Positions 45,101 to 55,907 of a stretch of 64,000 nucleotides of DNA are shown here, piece by piece. Under the pieces are notes generated by a model that worked only from the letters and a program-made list of their open reading frames with translations, did no database searches and had not been told where the DNA came from. The translations under genes were made by a program, and so were the position numbers. The stretch's first letter is position 1. Each line of letters opens with the position of its first letter. The stretch is from Phaeosaccion multiseriatum (taxonomy: Eukaryota > Ochrophyta, other classes), in the NCBI GenBank assembly GCA_965112735.1, contig OZ218952.1:3906001-3970000 (forward strand), written 5' to 3'.

Positions 45101-46150
45101 AACGCTCGAGAGCCTCACGCTGTCGTACTGGTACTGCAGCGAGAAGCACGAGTACCGATGGAGGAATCCGGAGTCGGAAACCGAGCAAGAGGGGCAGCGA
45201 GTGGACAGCGCTGGCGGTGGCGGGGGGCAGTCTTGGCTTGATACGGAAGACCCCGAAGCGCTGCTGGAGCGGTCGGAGCGCATTCGTCCCATCGGGCAGC
45301 ATTGGGTGGAAATGAGAGACCGTGAGACTCAACGGACATTCTACACCACCACCAGCGCCAAGCAGGAGCAGGAGGGAGGGGGGGAGGGGGAGGAGGAGGA
45401 GGTACTACTCGTATGGTCCCTAAGTCCACGAAGGGCCCTCGAGACCCCACGGACCCCTCGCCGGGCCAGGCAGAGAGGGAGTCTCGGCGGCGATGACGGG
45501 TGAGTGGGTCGTTAGATTGCTAGTGATTGCGTGTAGTGAGCACGTGTGTGAGTGGGTGTGTGGGTGCGTGTGTGAGTGCGCGTGCGGCGATGTGGCTGGT
45601 CAGTGACGGACGGGAGGCGGGGAAGGAGGGCGTGTGAGTTGGGAATACAGGAGGGAGAGGGGGGCGAGCAGGGTGCCAAGCACAAACTTCACTCCAACAG
45701 TGTAGCTTGTTGGCATTCATTTTATTCACTTATTGTTTCGTTCACTCATTCACTCACGTCCCCACTCACACACCCACTCACTCTCTCACGCACTCGCTCG
45801 CTCTCTTACTCACTCACTCACTCACTCACTCACCCATTAGAGCAATCAATCACTCGCGCACTCACTCACACACGCTAACCCTTACGACCCTGCATGACAT
45901 GACACGATATGACTACAGCCTCACAGGTGTCCGGGATCCGGTAGAGGAGGAGGTGGGGCAGCAACAGGAGGAGGAGGAGGAGGGGGGCGGGGCTGCTGCT
46001 ACAGCTCTGGTGATGAGCGAGTGGGCGGTGTATAGCGACGAGGACGGTACACCTTTCTACCGCAACGAGTGCACGGGGGAGAGCCAGTGGGATGCTCCCG
46101 AGGGCTGGATGGAGGCCGGCCAAACAGCGGCAACGCCGGAGCTGGAGTGA
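40255..46150 (+). CDS. LRR-IQ-WW multidomain protein, 8 exons, ~1328 aa
   Basis: Exons: 40255-41129, 41324-41759, 41960-42127, 42378-42596, 42856-43158, 43415-43795, 44127-45499, 45919-46150; every phase fits. Residues about 130-455 are cysteine-containing leucine-rich repeats of the AMN1/F-box type (LRELNVSGCFSITTIGLRSL, LEVLKLTGCTGITGAAV, LNIAQCPQVGERAL). Residues about 490-970 carry around ten IQ motifs (IQGHVRGWMVR, VWRGHKGRKRA, VQRLWRGFKGRRK, IQRWYRGALLR), predicted to bind calmodulin or EF-hand light chains. Four WW-like modules follow: EYWVVCEDEATGDDYYYNTW near 986, SYWYCSEKHEYRW near 1127, HWVEMRDRETQRTFY near 1186 and WAVYSDEDGTPFYRNECTGE near 1287. A long Asp/Glu tract lies between the first two. 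No F-box was recognised. A cytoskeletal or ciliary scaffold is a reasonable guess. The start is uncertain (ATG 40255). Confidence 0.85.
41806..41852 (+). repeat. (GAGT)n array in LRR-IQ-WW intron 2
   Basis: A tetranucleotide array close behind the donor GTGAGTAAGG. Similar arrays in neighbouring introns lie at about 45730-45870, 47451-47632, 54020-54190 and 59886-59945. Confidence 0.95.
43279..43332 (+). repeat. CAACTC/CAACC repeat in LRR-IQ-WW intron 5
   Basis: About ten degenerate CAACT(C) units, followed by a pyrimidine tract leading to the acceptor at 43414. A related CCAAA/CCGAA array (44053-44125) immediately precedes the acceptor of exon 7 in place of a normal pyrimidine tract. Confidence 0.85.
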
Positions 46151-46496
46151 AGAGTGAAGAGAGCGAAGAGAATTAAGCGTGAATCACCACCCATACCAGA
46201 GAACGAGACGACGATGAATGAAAGCAAGAGTGACTGCATGAGTGACTGCACGAGTGAATGCATGAGAGTGATGCACGGGTGAATGCACGAGTGAATGGAT
46301 GAAGGAAGACATTCGCGGTAGGGGTGGTGGGGTGGGCGGATGTTCCCTTCGCATGTCGGCCATAACAATGAAACGTTGTTTTCTTGAAGAGCCATTGATT
46401 TTAAAGACAACGGTGGGGAGCAATTCAGTTTCGAGAGAGAAACCCGCCATGGAGCCATGGGCCTCTCCTCTCCAGTCCCTGTCCCTCTCTCTCCTC
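46151..46496. other. Convergent intergenic region, no gene seen
   Basis: Between the 3' ends of the LRR-IQ-WW and PRORP genes. Contains a degenerate GTGAATGCATGAG repeat at about 46225-46300. No coding signal is seen. Confidence 0.5.
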
Positions 46497-47118
46497 CTAT
46501 CGAATGAAGCGGCTCTGCTGCTCGAGCCTTTCCAGCAGCGCCAACTCAATATCCAGTGTTTTGTCACTGCCGTGAAGGCTCCCTTTGCCTCCCATACGAC
46601 CACTACTACTAAGACTGCTGCTGCTCTCCCGAAGGCTGTTGACCACTGCTGAGACGTTCGCCAGCCGCCGTAGAGAGGCCAGATCCATGGAAAGGTCTTC
46701 CAGAGTACATGTAGACACGTCTCCACGGAAACCCACTGGGACGCACAGCCACGAGGCAGACTCCCCTTTCGCTGATGCATTTGCCCGCTCGGCTCTTCTC
46801 TGCGGTCCTCCTCCTCGCTCTCCTCCTCCTCGTCCTCCTGCTGCTGCTACTACTGCTGCTGCTACTACTGCTGCTGGTGGTTGTGCAGGCTCACTGGCCT
46901 CTCCTTGTCGGACAGCCCCGGTTGGTAGGCCTGAACCGACGCGCGGCCGGTCCACACAGATAGGCAGGCAGGCAGACAGACAGGCGGGCAAGCAAGGAGG
47001 GAGGGAGGGGACGGAGCAAAGGAGTGAGATAACCACTGCAGCAACAACAACAACAACAACGACGACGACGACGACGACACCAACAACAACACCACCATCA
47101 CCATCACCACCACCCACC

Positions 47119-47149
<31 letters not shown>

Positions 47150-50100
47150 GCAACAACAGCAACAACAGCAGCAGCAGCAGCAGCAGCAGCCCCCTCACCC
47201 CTTCCCTCTCCATCCCCCCCACCCTCACCGCACCCCTCCCCCTCACCTGCGTCGGCAAAGCTCGTCCAGCTCTGTTCGGGCGCTTCGTCCCTCCTCCCCA
47301 CGGGGCAGTGCCAGTGGCCTGTGTCGGGGCTGTACTTCATCTCCCTCGTGAGACCCGGCACTTCGAGAAGGACGCCGTCCATCCACGCCCGCGGGTGGCC
47401 GGCATGGGCGTGGGTGGCACTCGGCGGCGTGGTGGAGCGACGGTCCACTGAGTGAGTGAGTGAGTGAGTGAGTGAGTGAGTGAGTGAGTGAGGGAGTGAG
47501 TGAGTGAGTGAGTGAATGGAGTGAGTGAGTGAGTGAGTGAGTGAGTGAGTGAGGGAGTGAGTGAGTGAGTGAGTGAATGGAGTGAGTGAGTGTGTGAGTG
47601 AGTGAGTGAGCGAGTGGGGTGAGTGGGGTTAGTGAGTAAGTCTGTGAGTCGAGTATGTGAACCAAGAGAGTCAAGTAAGAGAGTCAGTGATGGAGTAAGT
47701 GACTCATCTTCATATTTACGTACCCTCTGTCCTGCGTACTCTTTTCACTAGCTGCACCCTCCCTGCCGAGTCCCTCTGCGGCGCCCTAAGCCCCCCCTGC
47801 AACAGAGACTCGTACTTGTCCTGCGACACGAGCTGGAAGCGCACAACCTGAACAGATGGCAGCACATGGCAGCATACGGCAGCAGATGGCAGCGGACGGC
47901 AGCGGATGGTGGGTCATACCGATTTCGCGCGTGGGGGTGGGGGGTGCGGGGAGTGTATGTGGATGAGGTGTGTGGGTAGAAAAGAGCGGCGTGTGGGGTT
48001 AGGGTGAGGGTGAGGGATAGGGTGAGCGTAGGCCGGCGGGGTGGATGGACGGGGGGCGGGGGCAAAGCAAGCGAGCGAAGGAACGAACTACCGACGAGGA
48101 GAGCGCTGAGTGAGTGCTGCGATGTCTGCGATGTGATGCTACAAGCTGATCTGGGGTGAAAGGGGTAAATTATGCCAGCGGTTCTAGCAAATTAAATTCA
48201 CATTCACAACTTTCCACAACTTCCGCCCCTCCTTACACATGCCAACGCTATCACTCAAGGCTCTACCACAACGTAAACATACTCCCGACACCCTACTTAT
48301 GCCTGAGAAGACTTTTGTTCCGTTATGATGCCATGGGAATCAAGAATTTGAGCACGTTTTGCAGAATGCGAAAGTGTAAATGGGGGATTTAGCACGCGCG
48401 CTAAACGGTACAGTACCGTCTCGTTGAGGGGAACACAATGACATAGCGTCTCAATTGAGAGACCCAAATAGACCAAAGTTAACGGGCTGAGACCGTTGGA
48501 ACGGAAAGAGGGGGGGGGTCCAGTTCGGATACATGCGGCATACCCAGGCATGGAGATGCTCTGTCCGCCCCTCCGCCTTGGTTAGAAACATACACACACA
48601 CATACACGATTTTACAGGGGGGAAGTCTTTTTGGAAAAGCACCGGGCCACATTTGCAGAGAGTGCTCCAAAAACGGATCAGCTGGTACGATGCTACGCTG
48701 CTACACACACACGCACACGTACACGCACACACTACCTGGCCTAGCTGACGGTTTATCATGCCTCACTCACACACGCACATACACACACACAAACACTCAC
48801 GCACCCACGCACCTGTGTGCTGCGCCATCGCTGGAAGATGTGCTCGTCCGTCCCCGTGTAATGCTCACCACCGCCGCTGCCCATGTAGCCGCCGCTGTCC
48901 CTCCTTGGGTCCGAGGGCGAGCGTGGCTTTTGGTGGCTCATGAAGTGATCCGCCATGCGGTCGTTGGTGATCACACGCACCGCCCTCCTGCCATCTGTGA
49001 CGCTGCTGCCCATATGACTGCTACCGCTGCTGCCGCTGCTACCACTACCACCAGTGCTACCAACACTGCTGTTGCCACCACCGCTGATACCACTACTACT
49101 GGTGATGGCTTGGGTGTTGGTGACCATGGAACCCCCCACGGAACGCCTCCACTTGGGCGCGATGTTGTCGTCTTCTCTCCTCGCCACAGTACCGAACATC
49201 CACAAATAATCGTCCAGCAAAGCAGGCGGCACCATAAAGACCTGCTTTCGGGCCTGTGAAAGCGTCAGTGCACATGCGGATGCAAGGAGGGAGAGAGGGG
49301 GGGGTGCAAGAGTTGAGGGGGGCGGGGGGCTGCTGCTGCTGCTGCTGCTGCTGCTGCACCGCTGCTCCGTCATCCATCAACGCACAAGAAACAAGCTCAG
49401 CGGTGCGGTCAGTGAGCTGAGGCTGAATGCCGAAACGGGATCCGAGGGAGAGCTTCAGTTTCAGTGTACTAGACACTTTCCCTTCCCAATTGCCACGATC
49501 AAAGATCAGTGTCCAAAAGATCGACATCCCTCTGAGGCGAAACGCACGAAACGTACCTTCCACTGCCTGACGAGTGCGAGATCCAGCTCCGACGTCGGCA
49601 ACCACTTACTTCCGGTCCTGCTGCGGCTTAGCACAACAGGGCGGGCAAGACTGGAGGGACACACGAGTAGGACGCGCTCGCCACGGGCTTCTAGGTTATC
49701 CACCATCTGTGCGCGTGGATGGGTGGGTGAATTCGGGGGGGGGGAGGGAGAGGGGTGGCGGACGGAGGAGGAGGAGGAGGAGGAGGAGGAGGAGGAGGAG
49801 GAGGAGGAGGAGACGCTAGTGGGTCAGACTGGCTCTGGCGCTCATTCATACAGGGAGGGGGGGGGGGGGGGGTAACCTGCTGGTATATGGCGAAAGAGTA
49901 CCATTGCCTGACCCTGATCCTGACTCCAATCCTGACTCAGACCCTGACCCCGACTCTGACCCTGACCCTGACCCTGACTCCGACCCTGACTCTGACCCTG
50001 ATCCTGACTAAATGACTGACTGATTGACACTGACGCTGAATCTCTGACTCTGATTGACGGACTGAGTCACTCACTGACTTATTAACACACCGACCTCCTG

Positions 50101-51107
50101 TACCGTCTGGAGGTCGAATTCCTTATCCGGAGGTTCTCCAGGCTGTCTATGGAAGCCCACGTTAGCGGCATCCACCAGCACGGTGGGGGGCAAAGGGAGC
50201 TGAGCGATGAACGACTCAAACTCCTCCAGAGCCTGTTTGTGTTAGACAAGGGAGGGAGGGAGGGAGGGAGGGAGGGCGTAAATCAGTAGTCCTGAGGGAA
50301 GGAAGGAGGCACGCTTTCCCTCCTCTCCCTATGCCCCAATGTACCCCCCCCCCACCACCTCCCTCCCTCCCTCCCTCCCGTCCACCTTCTGCTCACCTTT
50401 CTCGGGTCCCTGTACTTTGTGGGCGGGTTCGAGTTGAGCGGGTGCCCGTTGTTCTTGTCCGCACCGAAGAAGCTCCTCGCTCTATCCGTGTCGATATCCG
50501 ACATTATCCCCTCTCGGAAACGCCGTCTTTCATCCCCGGTGAGCTGCCCTGTACGTACATTGAGCGTCGTCTCGCAACACGAACAACGCTGAAGCTCTTG
50601 CTGCGGCTGCTCCTGTATCACTAACTGCTGAAGTTGTTGCGGCGGTTGCTTCCCTCCCCTGCCACCCCCTACGTCCTCTCCTCGAAGAGAGGCAGCAGCA
50701 GCAGCAGCAGCAGTAGCAGGGGAAGGGGGCGGAGGCACCTCTGCTGCCGTACCGTTAACTGCTTCGTCTGCGATGAACACCACTTCGGTGGCCATACCCG
50801 CGTCCGTCAAGGCCGTTGCAGACTGCTGCGATAGCGTCAGCAACTCTGCCGACAACTCCGTGAAAGCGGCATGCATGAGCTGGTGTGTGTCGGATGGAGA
50901 GGGAGGAGCGGCGCGACAGGAAAGGATAGACAGGCGCAACAGAATGATGCACAACACATTTTTTGTCAGTCTTTCACTCACTCACTCACTCACTTGGGTT
51001 TAAGCTAGGGACTCGCTTTCACTCACCGCGGTGAGCTGGTCGATGCCCCTCTTCACTTCCTCTTGTGCCGCCCACCCCTCCTCCACCACTCCCTCCCCTC
51101 CTCCTCC

Positions 51108-51142
<35 letters not shown>

Positions 51143-52563
51143 CTCCTCCTCCTCCTCCTCCTCCTCCTCCTCCTCCTCCTCCTCCTCCTCCTCCTCCTCC
51201 TCCTCCTCCTCGACCCATCTGCACCACCATTTTCTCCCTCTCTGCCCAAGCCACACGAGCCAAGGTGGTAAAGAAGGCCTCCCCCGGGTGATGTAGGCTA
51301 TAGTCCCTGAGCAACCTCCACAGCGCCACCAAGCCCACGGCGCTCCCCTCTCTCTCCAACCGCTCCACCAGCGCTCTGAAGGTGCGCATGGCAGGAGCCA
51401 CACCGCTACCGACCATGTCCTCAAGTGTATCGAGAACCTCCCGTATGTCTCCGTGCTCCACTTGGAGACTGATGAGGCAGCTCCAGCACGCCTGCGAGGG
51501 CACCACCTCTTTTGCCTCGATCGCTCGTCCCGTCTCTATCGCTTGTCCTCCTCCCGCTGCTCGTCGTCGTCGTCCTGCTGCTGCTGGTGCCTGCCGTCTT
51601 CCTACTGCTGCATCATCACCACCTGCTGTATCGTCTGGGTTCTCTTGAAAGAAGGGCGTGCCCTCTCGCATCTCTTCAAAGACTGCCCTCCCTGTGCGGA
51701 GATCCTGCGCGTCGACGCAAAGCTTCATGAGTATGTTGTAGGCGGCCTCAGGCGGGCCCCCTCGCTGCTGCTCGGTCAGCTGACCATTCTTCAGCGCCGG
51801 AGGACGCTGTAGGCGATACCGAGTAGTCGTGCGAATGTCCTTCCCCCTACGCCCCTCTCCTCCTTGTCGTCCTCCTTTCTGCTCGTTTCCTTTCCCATCT
51901 CCTCTTACTGCTTGACGGGGTTTTTCCAGTGCCGCAAACAGCCGCTCTTCCTCTGCTGCTGTCTTGGGCCACTGGCCTTTTAGCCTCATTGCCTCGCGTA
52001 GTCTGCTCTGGGGTGTGGTGCGACTGTTACTGTCACTCGCCTCGCTCGCAGCGACGATGCGATTGAGAGGCTGGAGGTAGAGAACGTTACGGAGCGACAC
52101 GGTTTCCGCAAGACTCCTTTTGCTCCCGTTGGCGCCTGTCTCACCCCCCCCTCCCCCTCCTCCTCCCTCTCCTCTCCCTCCTCCTCCTCCGCTTACTCCC
52201 CTCTTGCGTCGATCAGGGAAGCTGAAGCGACTAACATCATCGAGTCGAATCTCGCCACCATAAGCTTCACTAGTAGTGGGGCGGCGACGGACACCACGTA
52301 CGGAAGAAGAGGATGCCGGTTGCTGCGCCAATGACTCATTCCACTTCTCATGATACTGAGCGCGGTCAGAGTGGTATTGGCGATACTGATGGCCGCGGCG
52401 GTGGCGGTGGTGGTGGTGGTGGTGGTGGTGGGCGTGATAGGGTATACGGGGCTGTAGCTGCCGCGGGAAGGAAACTACCTCATCCATCAACATCTGTCGC
52501 ACCAACGTGCCCTCCAGGCCTGCTACTTCTTCTCCTCCTTCCACTCCCAGCTTCTGCTGCTGC

Positions 52564-52599
<36 letters not shown>

Positions 52600-52766
52600 T
52601 GGTGCTGCAGACGGTCCTGCTGATAGTAGTGGTGGCGATTGCTGCCCTCGTTGGAGATGCATCCGCAGCAATGCGGTGGAAGATTTGCTGGTGCTCCCCT
52701 CTCTCTCCTTCCTCGACTGACGTGCAAGCCAAGGCTCCTGCGCCGTACCTCCCTCAGAAGCCTCAT
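46497..52766 (-). CDS. PRORP: Protein-only RNase P (PRORP), 8 exons, ~1236 aa
   Basis: PRORP removes 5' leaders from pre-tRNAs in organelles and/or nucleus. Exons: 51027-52766, 50397-50879, 50095-50232, 49557-49706, 48813-49253, 47724-47847, 47247-47447, 46497-46930. The N-terminus (MRLLREVRRRSLGLHVSRGR) is Arg-rich and organelle-targeting-like. PPR repeats occupy about 420-560 (AYNILMKLCVDAQDLRTGRA, WSCLISLQVEHGDIREVLD). The central zinc motif has CSCC at 679-682; its C-terminal partners are GHWHCP and SWLCVP. The NYN nuclease domain keeps all four metal aspartates: VDAANVGF (D762), LLDDYLW (D851, D852) and VITNDRMADH (about D935). A Ser/Gly-rich insertion of about 45 residues separates the last two sites, and Gln/Gly runs inflate exon 1, making it about twice the plant length. 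The exon 3 donor is ambiguous (50095 or 50104). Family identity is very strong. Confidence 0.93.
47451..47632. repeat. (GAGT)n array abutting a PRORP acceptor
   Basis: On the transcribed minus strand the array reads ACTC repeats and ends directly in the acceptor of exon 7 (CACTCAG at 47448), so the microsatellite itself serves as the polypyrimidine tract. Confidence 0.95.
49908..50012. repeat. Degenerate CCCTGA hexamer repeat in PRORP intron 3
   Basis: About 17 units of CCTGAC/CCCTGA with point variants. It resembles, but is not, the CCCTAA telomere repeat. Confidence 0.85.
51105..51212 (-). repeat. (TCC)n coding repeat in PRORP exon 1
   Basis: About 108 bp of TCC units with a few CTT variants, read as a poly-Gly run (with occasional Arg) in the PRORP frame near its residues 518-555. 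Confidence 0.9.
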
Positions 52767-52939
52767 GTACTATGAGCAGAAGGTGATGTCCAATGCAGAG
52801 GCGGCCTGCTGTTTTTTCTTTCTCTCTGTATCTACGACTGTATGGTGGCGGCATCCCATCCCTCGTTGCCTAAAAGTAAAGCTCGAACTTTCAATTCCCC
52901 CCCCCGCCTCGACAACTTGGCCTGGAGCATCTCTCTCTC
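52767..52939. promoter_or_regulatory. Shared 5' region of PRORP and the SRP54 M-domain gene
   Basis: Only 173 bp separate the divergent start codons. Both products look organelle-directed, so shared control is plausible. No motif is assigned. Confidence 0.5.
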
Positions 52940-53844
52940 ATGTCCAGAGCAATGAGGTAAGGATCAAGGATTTCCCTTGATACATATTGTACCACCTGAT
53001 CCTCTAAATACATCTCCTCCGTTGTCGCTCTCACAACACCCCTTCTCCTTCTCATCCCCTCCTTTGCTTGCAGCGCTCAACTCTTGAGGGCTCCTCTATG
53101 CCGCTCGGGGGGTATCTCTCGATGCCTAGGTGGCTCAACGTCCGCGCTCTTGACCAGCAGCAGCAAGCAGGCACTGCAACAGCAGGAGCGACGGTATAAC
53201 CGTCGGCACTGTCTACAGCAACAGCACCAGCCATTGTACGAGGGAAGTGGTGGGAGTGGTAGTGTAGGCTTCATGTCCTTGTCCTCGGTATCAAGGGTAG
53301 GAGGTGGTGGCTTATACAGCAACGCCAGCAGGAGGAGTATCAGCGGCGGCTTCATCGGCAGCAACTCCAGCAGACGGCAAATGTCGTCAATAGTGGACAA
53401 GATTCAGTCTAAATTAGAGCAGAGGAATACCAAAAAGCAAGGCGACTCCTTCCGCACGCAGCTCAGGGCCATGCGCGATGCAGACAAGTACGATCTTGGA
53501 GACTTCCTCGCCACCCTGGACCAGGAGAGCGGATGGTGGCAGAAGGTACGAGTATGTGTATGCTGGTTGCAATACCTCTATGCCTGTACCTCTACCTGTA
53601 TCTGGACCTGGTTTTTGCCTATTTTATATGTAGTAAGCATGGCATGACTCTCTCTTCCCTTCCTTCCTGACTACCAGGTACCAGGGCTGAACAAGCTCGG
53701 AGGAGGGGAGCAGATGCAGAGAAACAGGGCCATTCTCAATGTGAGTAGGGAAGGGAGGATTAGTGACGCTGCGAACAGGCACTACAGACAGAGAGAGATA
53801 GAGAGGTTTGGATGTGACAGGAGACAGAGGAATGAATAGCCGCT

Positions 53845-53875
<31 letters not shown>

Positions 53876-54703
53876 CACAGCAGAGGCCAAATTGGACTCG
53901 ACGGCGCGAGACATTCGCTGAAGTCCACGGCCACCCCGCAGCACTTTCACTGCGTCCACCCCTCACACTTGATTGTCCTCTGCCCTTTTGTTCTCTCTTT
54001 TCACACTTCGCTGGCCCGCGGCTCGCTCACTCGCTCACTCGCTCACTCACTCACTCACTCACTCACTCACTCACTCACTCACTCACTCACTCACTCACTC
54101 ACTCACTCACTCACTCACTCACTTACTCAGAGCATTCACTCACCCACTCACTCACCCACCCACTCACTCACTCACTCACTCACTCACTACACTCATTTTC
54201 CCTTTCTCTGTGTTGTCTCTGTCTCCGGGCGTCGTCAGGCCTTTACCGAAGAGGAGAGGGCTGACCCTTCCCTCATCCACGGGGGCGTCAGAAAGCGCGT
54301 TGCGGAAACGTCGGGCGAGGTGAGGTGTGATGTGCGTGTCTTGTTCGTTGCCGCGGCGGTGATCCTTCGTGATCCTTCGTTTGCCGTGGGGTGAACGTGT
54401 CTCTTCCTCCCCCCCTACCCAAACAAGCGCAACCACAGCTTCTGATCTCGGCCCTTTGACCTTGGCCCACCAACCCCACAGCCTGAGGAGCAAGTGGCGC
54501 ACGTTCTGGAAAATTTCCGCCAAGCGAATGCCATCTACAACTGGATCCAAGCACGCAAGAAGAAGGGCGAGCGTATCCCCAAGAGTATGGGCGAATTCAA
54601 CTTCCTTTCCACCAAGCCGGGCCAGACCAGGCTGGCGCAATTCATCAACGGAGGGGAGAGGGGGGCCATGAAGCAGCAGCGCAGTAGGAAGAGGATGTTT
54701 TGA
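52940..54703 (+). CDS. Stand-alone SRP54/Ffh M-domain protein, 5 exons, ~284 aa
   Basis: Exons: 52940-52956, 53074-53545, 53678-53740, 54239-54319, 54482-54703; phases 2, 0, 0, 0 fit. The start (MSRAMSAQLLRAPLCRSGG) is basic and Ser-rich, like a mitochondrial or plastid transit peptide. From about residue 125 the sequence follows the SRP54 M domain: FRTQLRAMRDADKYDLGDFL, VPGLNKLGGGEQMQRNRAIL, then NAFTEEERADPSLIHGGVRK with RVAETSG, matching the family's MTPEERxxPxLIxGSRRxRIAxGSG. A helix with QVAHVLENFRQANAIYNWIQ follows. The N and GTPase (NG) domains of SRP54 are absent and the tail is basic (KQQRSRKRMF). The M domain normally binds SRP RNA and hydrophobic signals, so this may be an organellar RNA-binding protein. 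An in-frame ATG at 52952 is an alternative start. Confidence 0.85.
54018..54188 (+). repeat. (CACT)n array in intron 3 of the SRP54 M-domain gene
   Basis: About 170 bp of CACT/CTCA units with minor breaks, upstream of the acceptor at 54238. Confidence 0.95.
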
Positions 54704-55907
54704 TTTCCGATTTGCTCCCTCCCCTCCCCTCCCCTCCCTCCCTTCCTCCCTCCCTCTCTCCCTTCCCCCTTTCCTCCCCTCCTTCGTACCCTCCTTCCTC
54801 CTTCTATCCCTGCCTTCCTCGCCCTGCCCCCCCCCTCCCGCCCCTCCGTCCCTCCCTCACAAGAGACTTGAAAAAAACAAAAAACACTTCAGTAAATAGT
54901 ACTAGTACGTAGTAGGAAGGAGGAGTATGAAAAAGTTCGCTTCAACCCACGGCATTCTCTCTTGCAAGGTATAATGATGAGCGGTGGGATGGGCTCGTAC
55001 AAAGCCGAACGCGTCCGCGGTACGAGCCCATCGAGATCCAAGTGGAGTTGGGGTTTGGTGATAGGGTGTACCCAAAATAGAGGGGTACAACCACACAAGA
55101 CAAAAAAGCAAGAGGCTGGGTTTGTAGTATATTATCCGTTCCAGCAGGTACGTACGTATATGGCGAGTCCAAGTCCAATAAAACTTTTTTCTAACTTTTT
55201 TAAGTAGTGATAGTCCCTTCTATACGCCTCTAGGCCCTTCCTGTTGGGTTGCGCTCCAGCCATGCACTGCCCTGACCTCTCTCTCTCTCCTCTCGGCCAC
55301 CATTCGATGGGACAGAAGACGGGGGAGGCCTACAAACAACACACAACCTCTTTTTCTATCAACCCCCCCCCCCTTTGCTTGCACCAAGTCGACAAGAAAA
55401 GCCCAAAAAAAACCCTGTCTTGTGTACCTATTCACTCTAAGCCGCCGCCAATTTGGCTCGCTCGCCCCTTGCCCGCACTGAGCTCCAGAAAAAAGCCTCC
55501 TCTGTCCGGTCCATCATACTCCCACCCCCACTCTGCCTCTAAACCTGTCTGTCTTGTCTTCCTCCTCCTGCCCTCCCCCCCCCCCCGGTCCTCAACCCCT
55601 TCTCCTCCTCCTCCTCCTCCTCCCTCCCTCCTCCTTGCAGCTAAGTGCACGAAGGCAGTCAAGTGAAGAAAAGAAGTCCAGTGAAGCCCCCTTTTGACGG
55701 CGCCAAGGAAACTAGGCATCCATCCTCGCCCAGCGGCGAGAAACTGTTGCTGTTGGGATGAAAGTGGTGGAGACTGTCTGCCGTCCTCCCCCCCCCCCCC
55801 ACCCCATCTCTCCTTCTCTGCAGCCAGACTCCGGAGTAAAATGTGCTCAAACGTGGGTGTGTGTACGTGGAGCATGTAGATGTGTGGGCAACTGAAGTTG
55901 CTCACAA
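54704..55907. other. Convergent intergenic region, no gene seen
   Basis: Between the 3' ends of the SRP54 M-domain and AtpC genes. CCCT-rich after 54710 and AT-richer around 54870-55200. A perfect stem-loop (54988-55032) is listed separately. Short open frames at 55240-55660 are Pro/Ser-rich and unconvincing. Confidence 0.5.
54988..55032. other. Perfect 13-bp stem-loop
   Basis: GATGGGCTCGTAC (54988-55000) pairs exactly with 55020-55032 around a 19-nt loop. It might be the fold of a small RNA, an element remnant or a 3'-end signal. It is not a complete tRNA. Confidence 0.5.
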
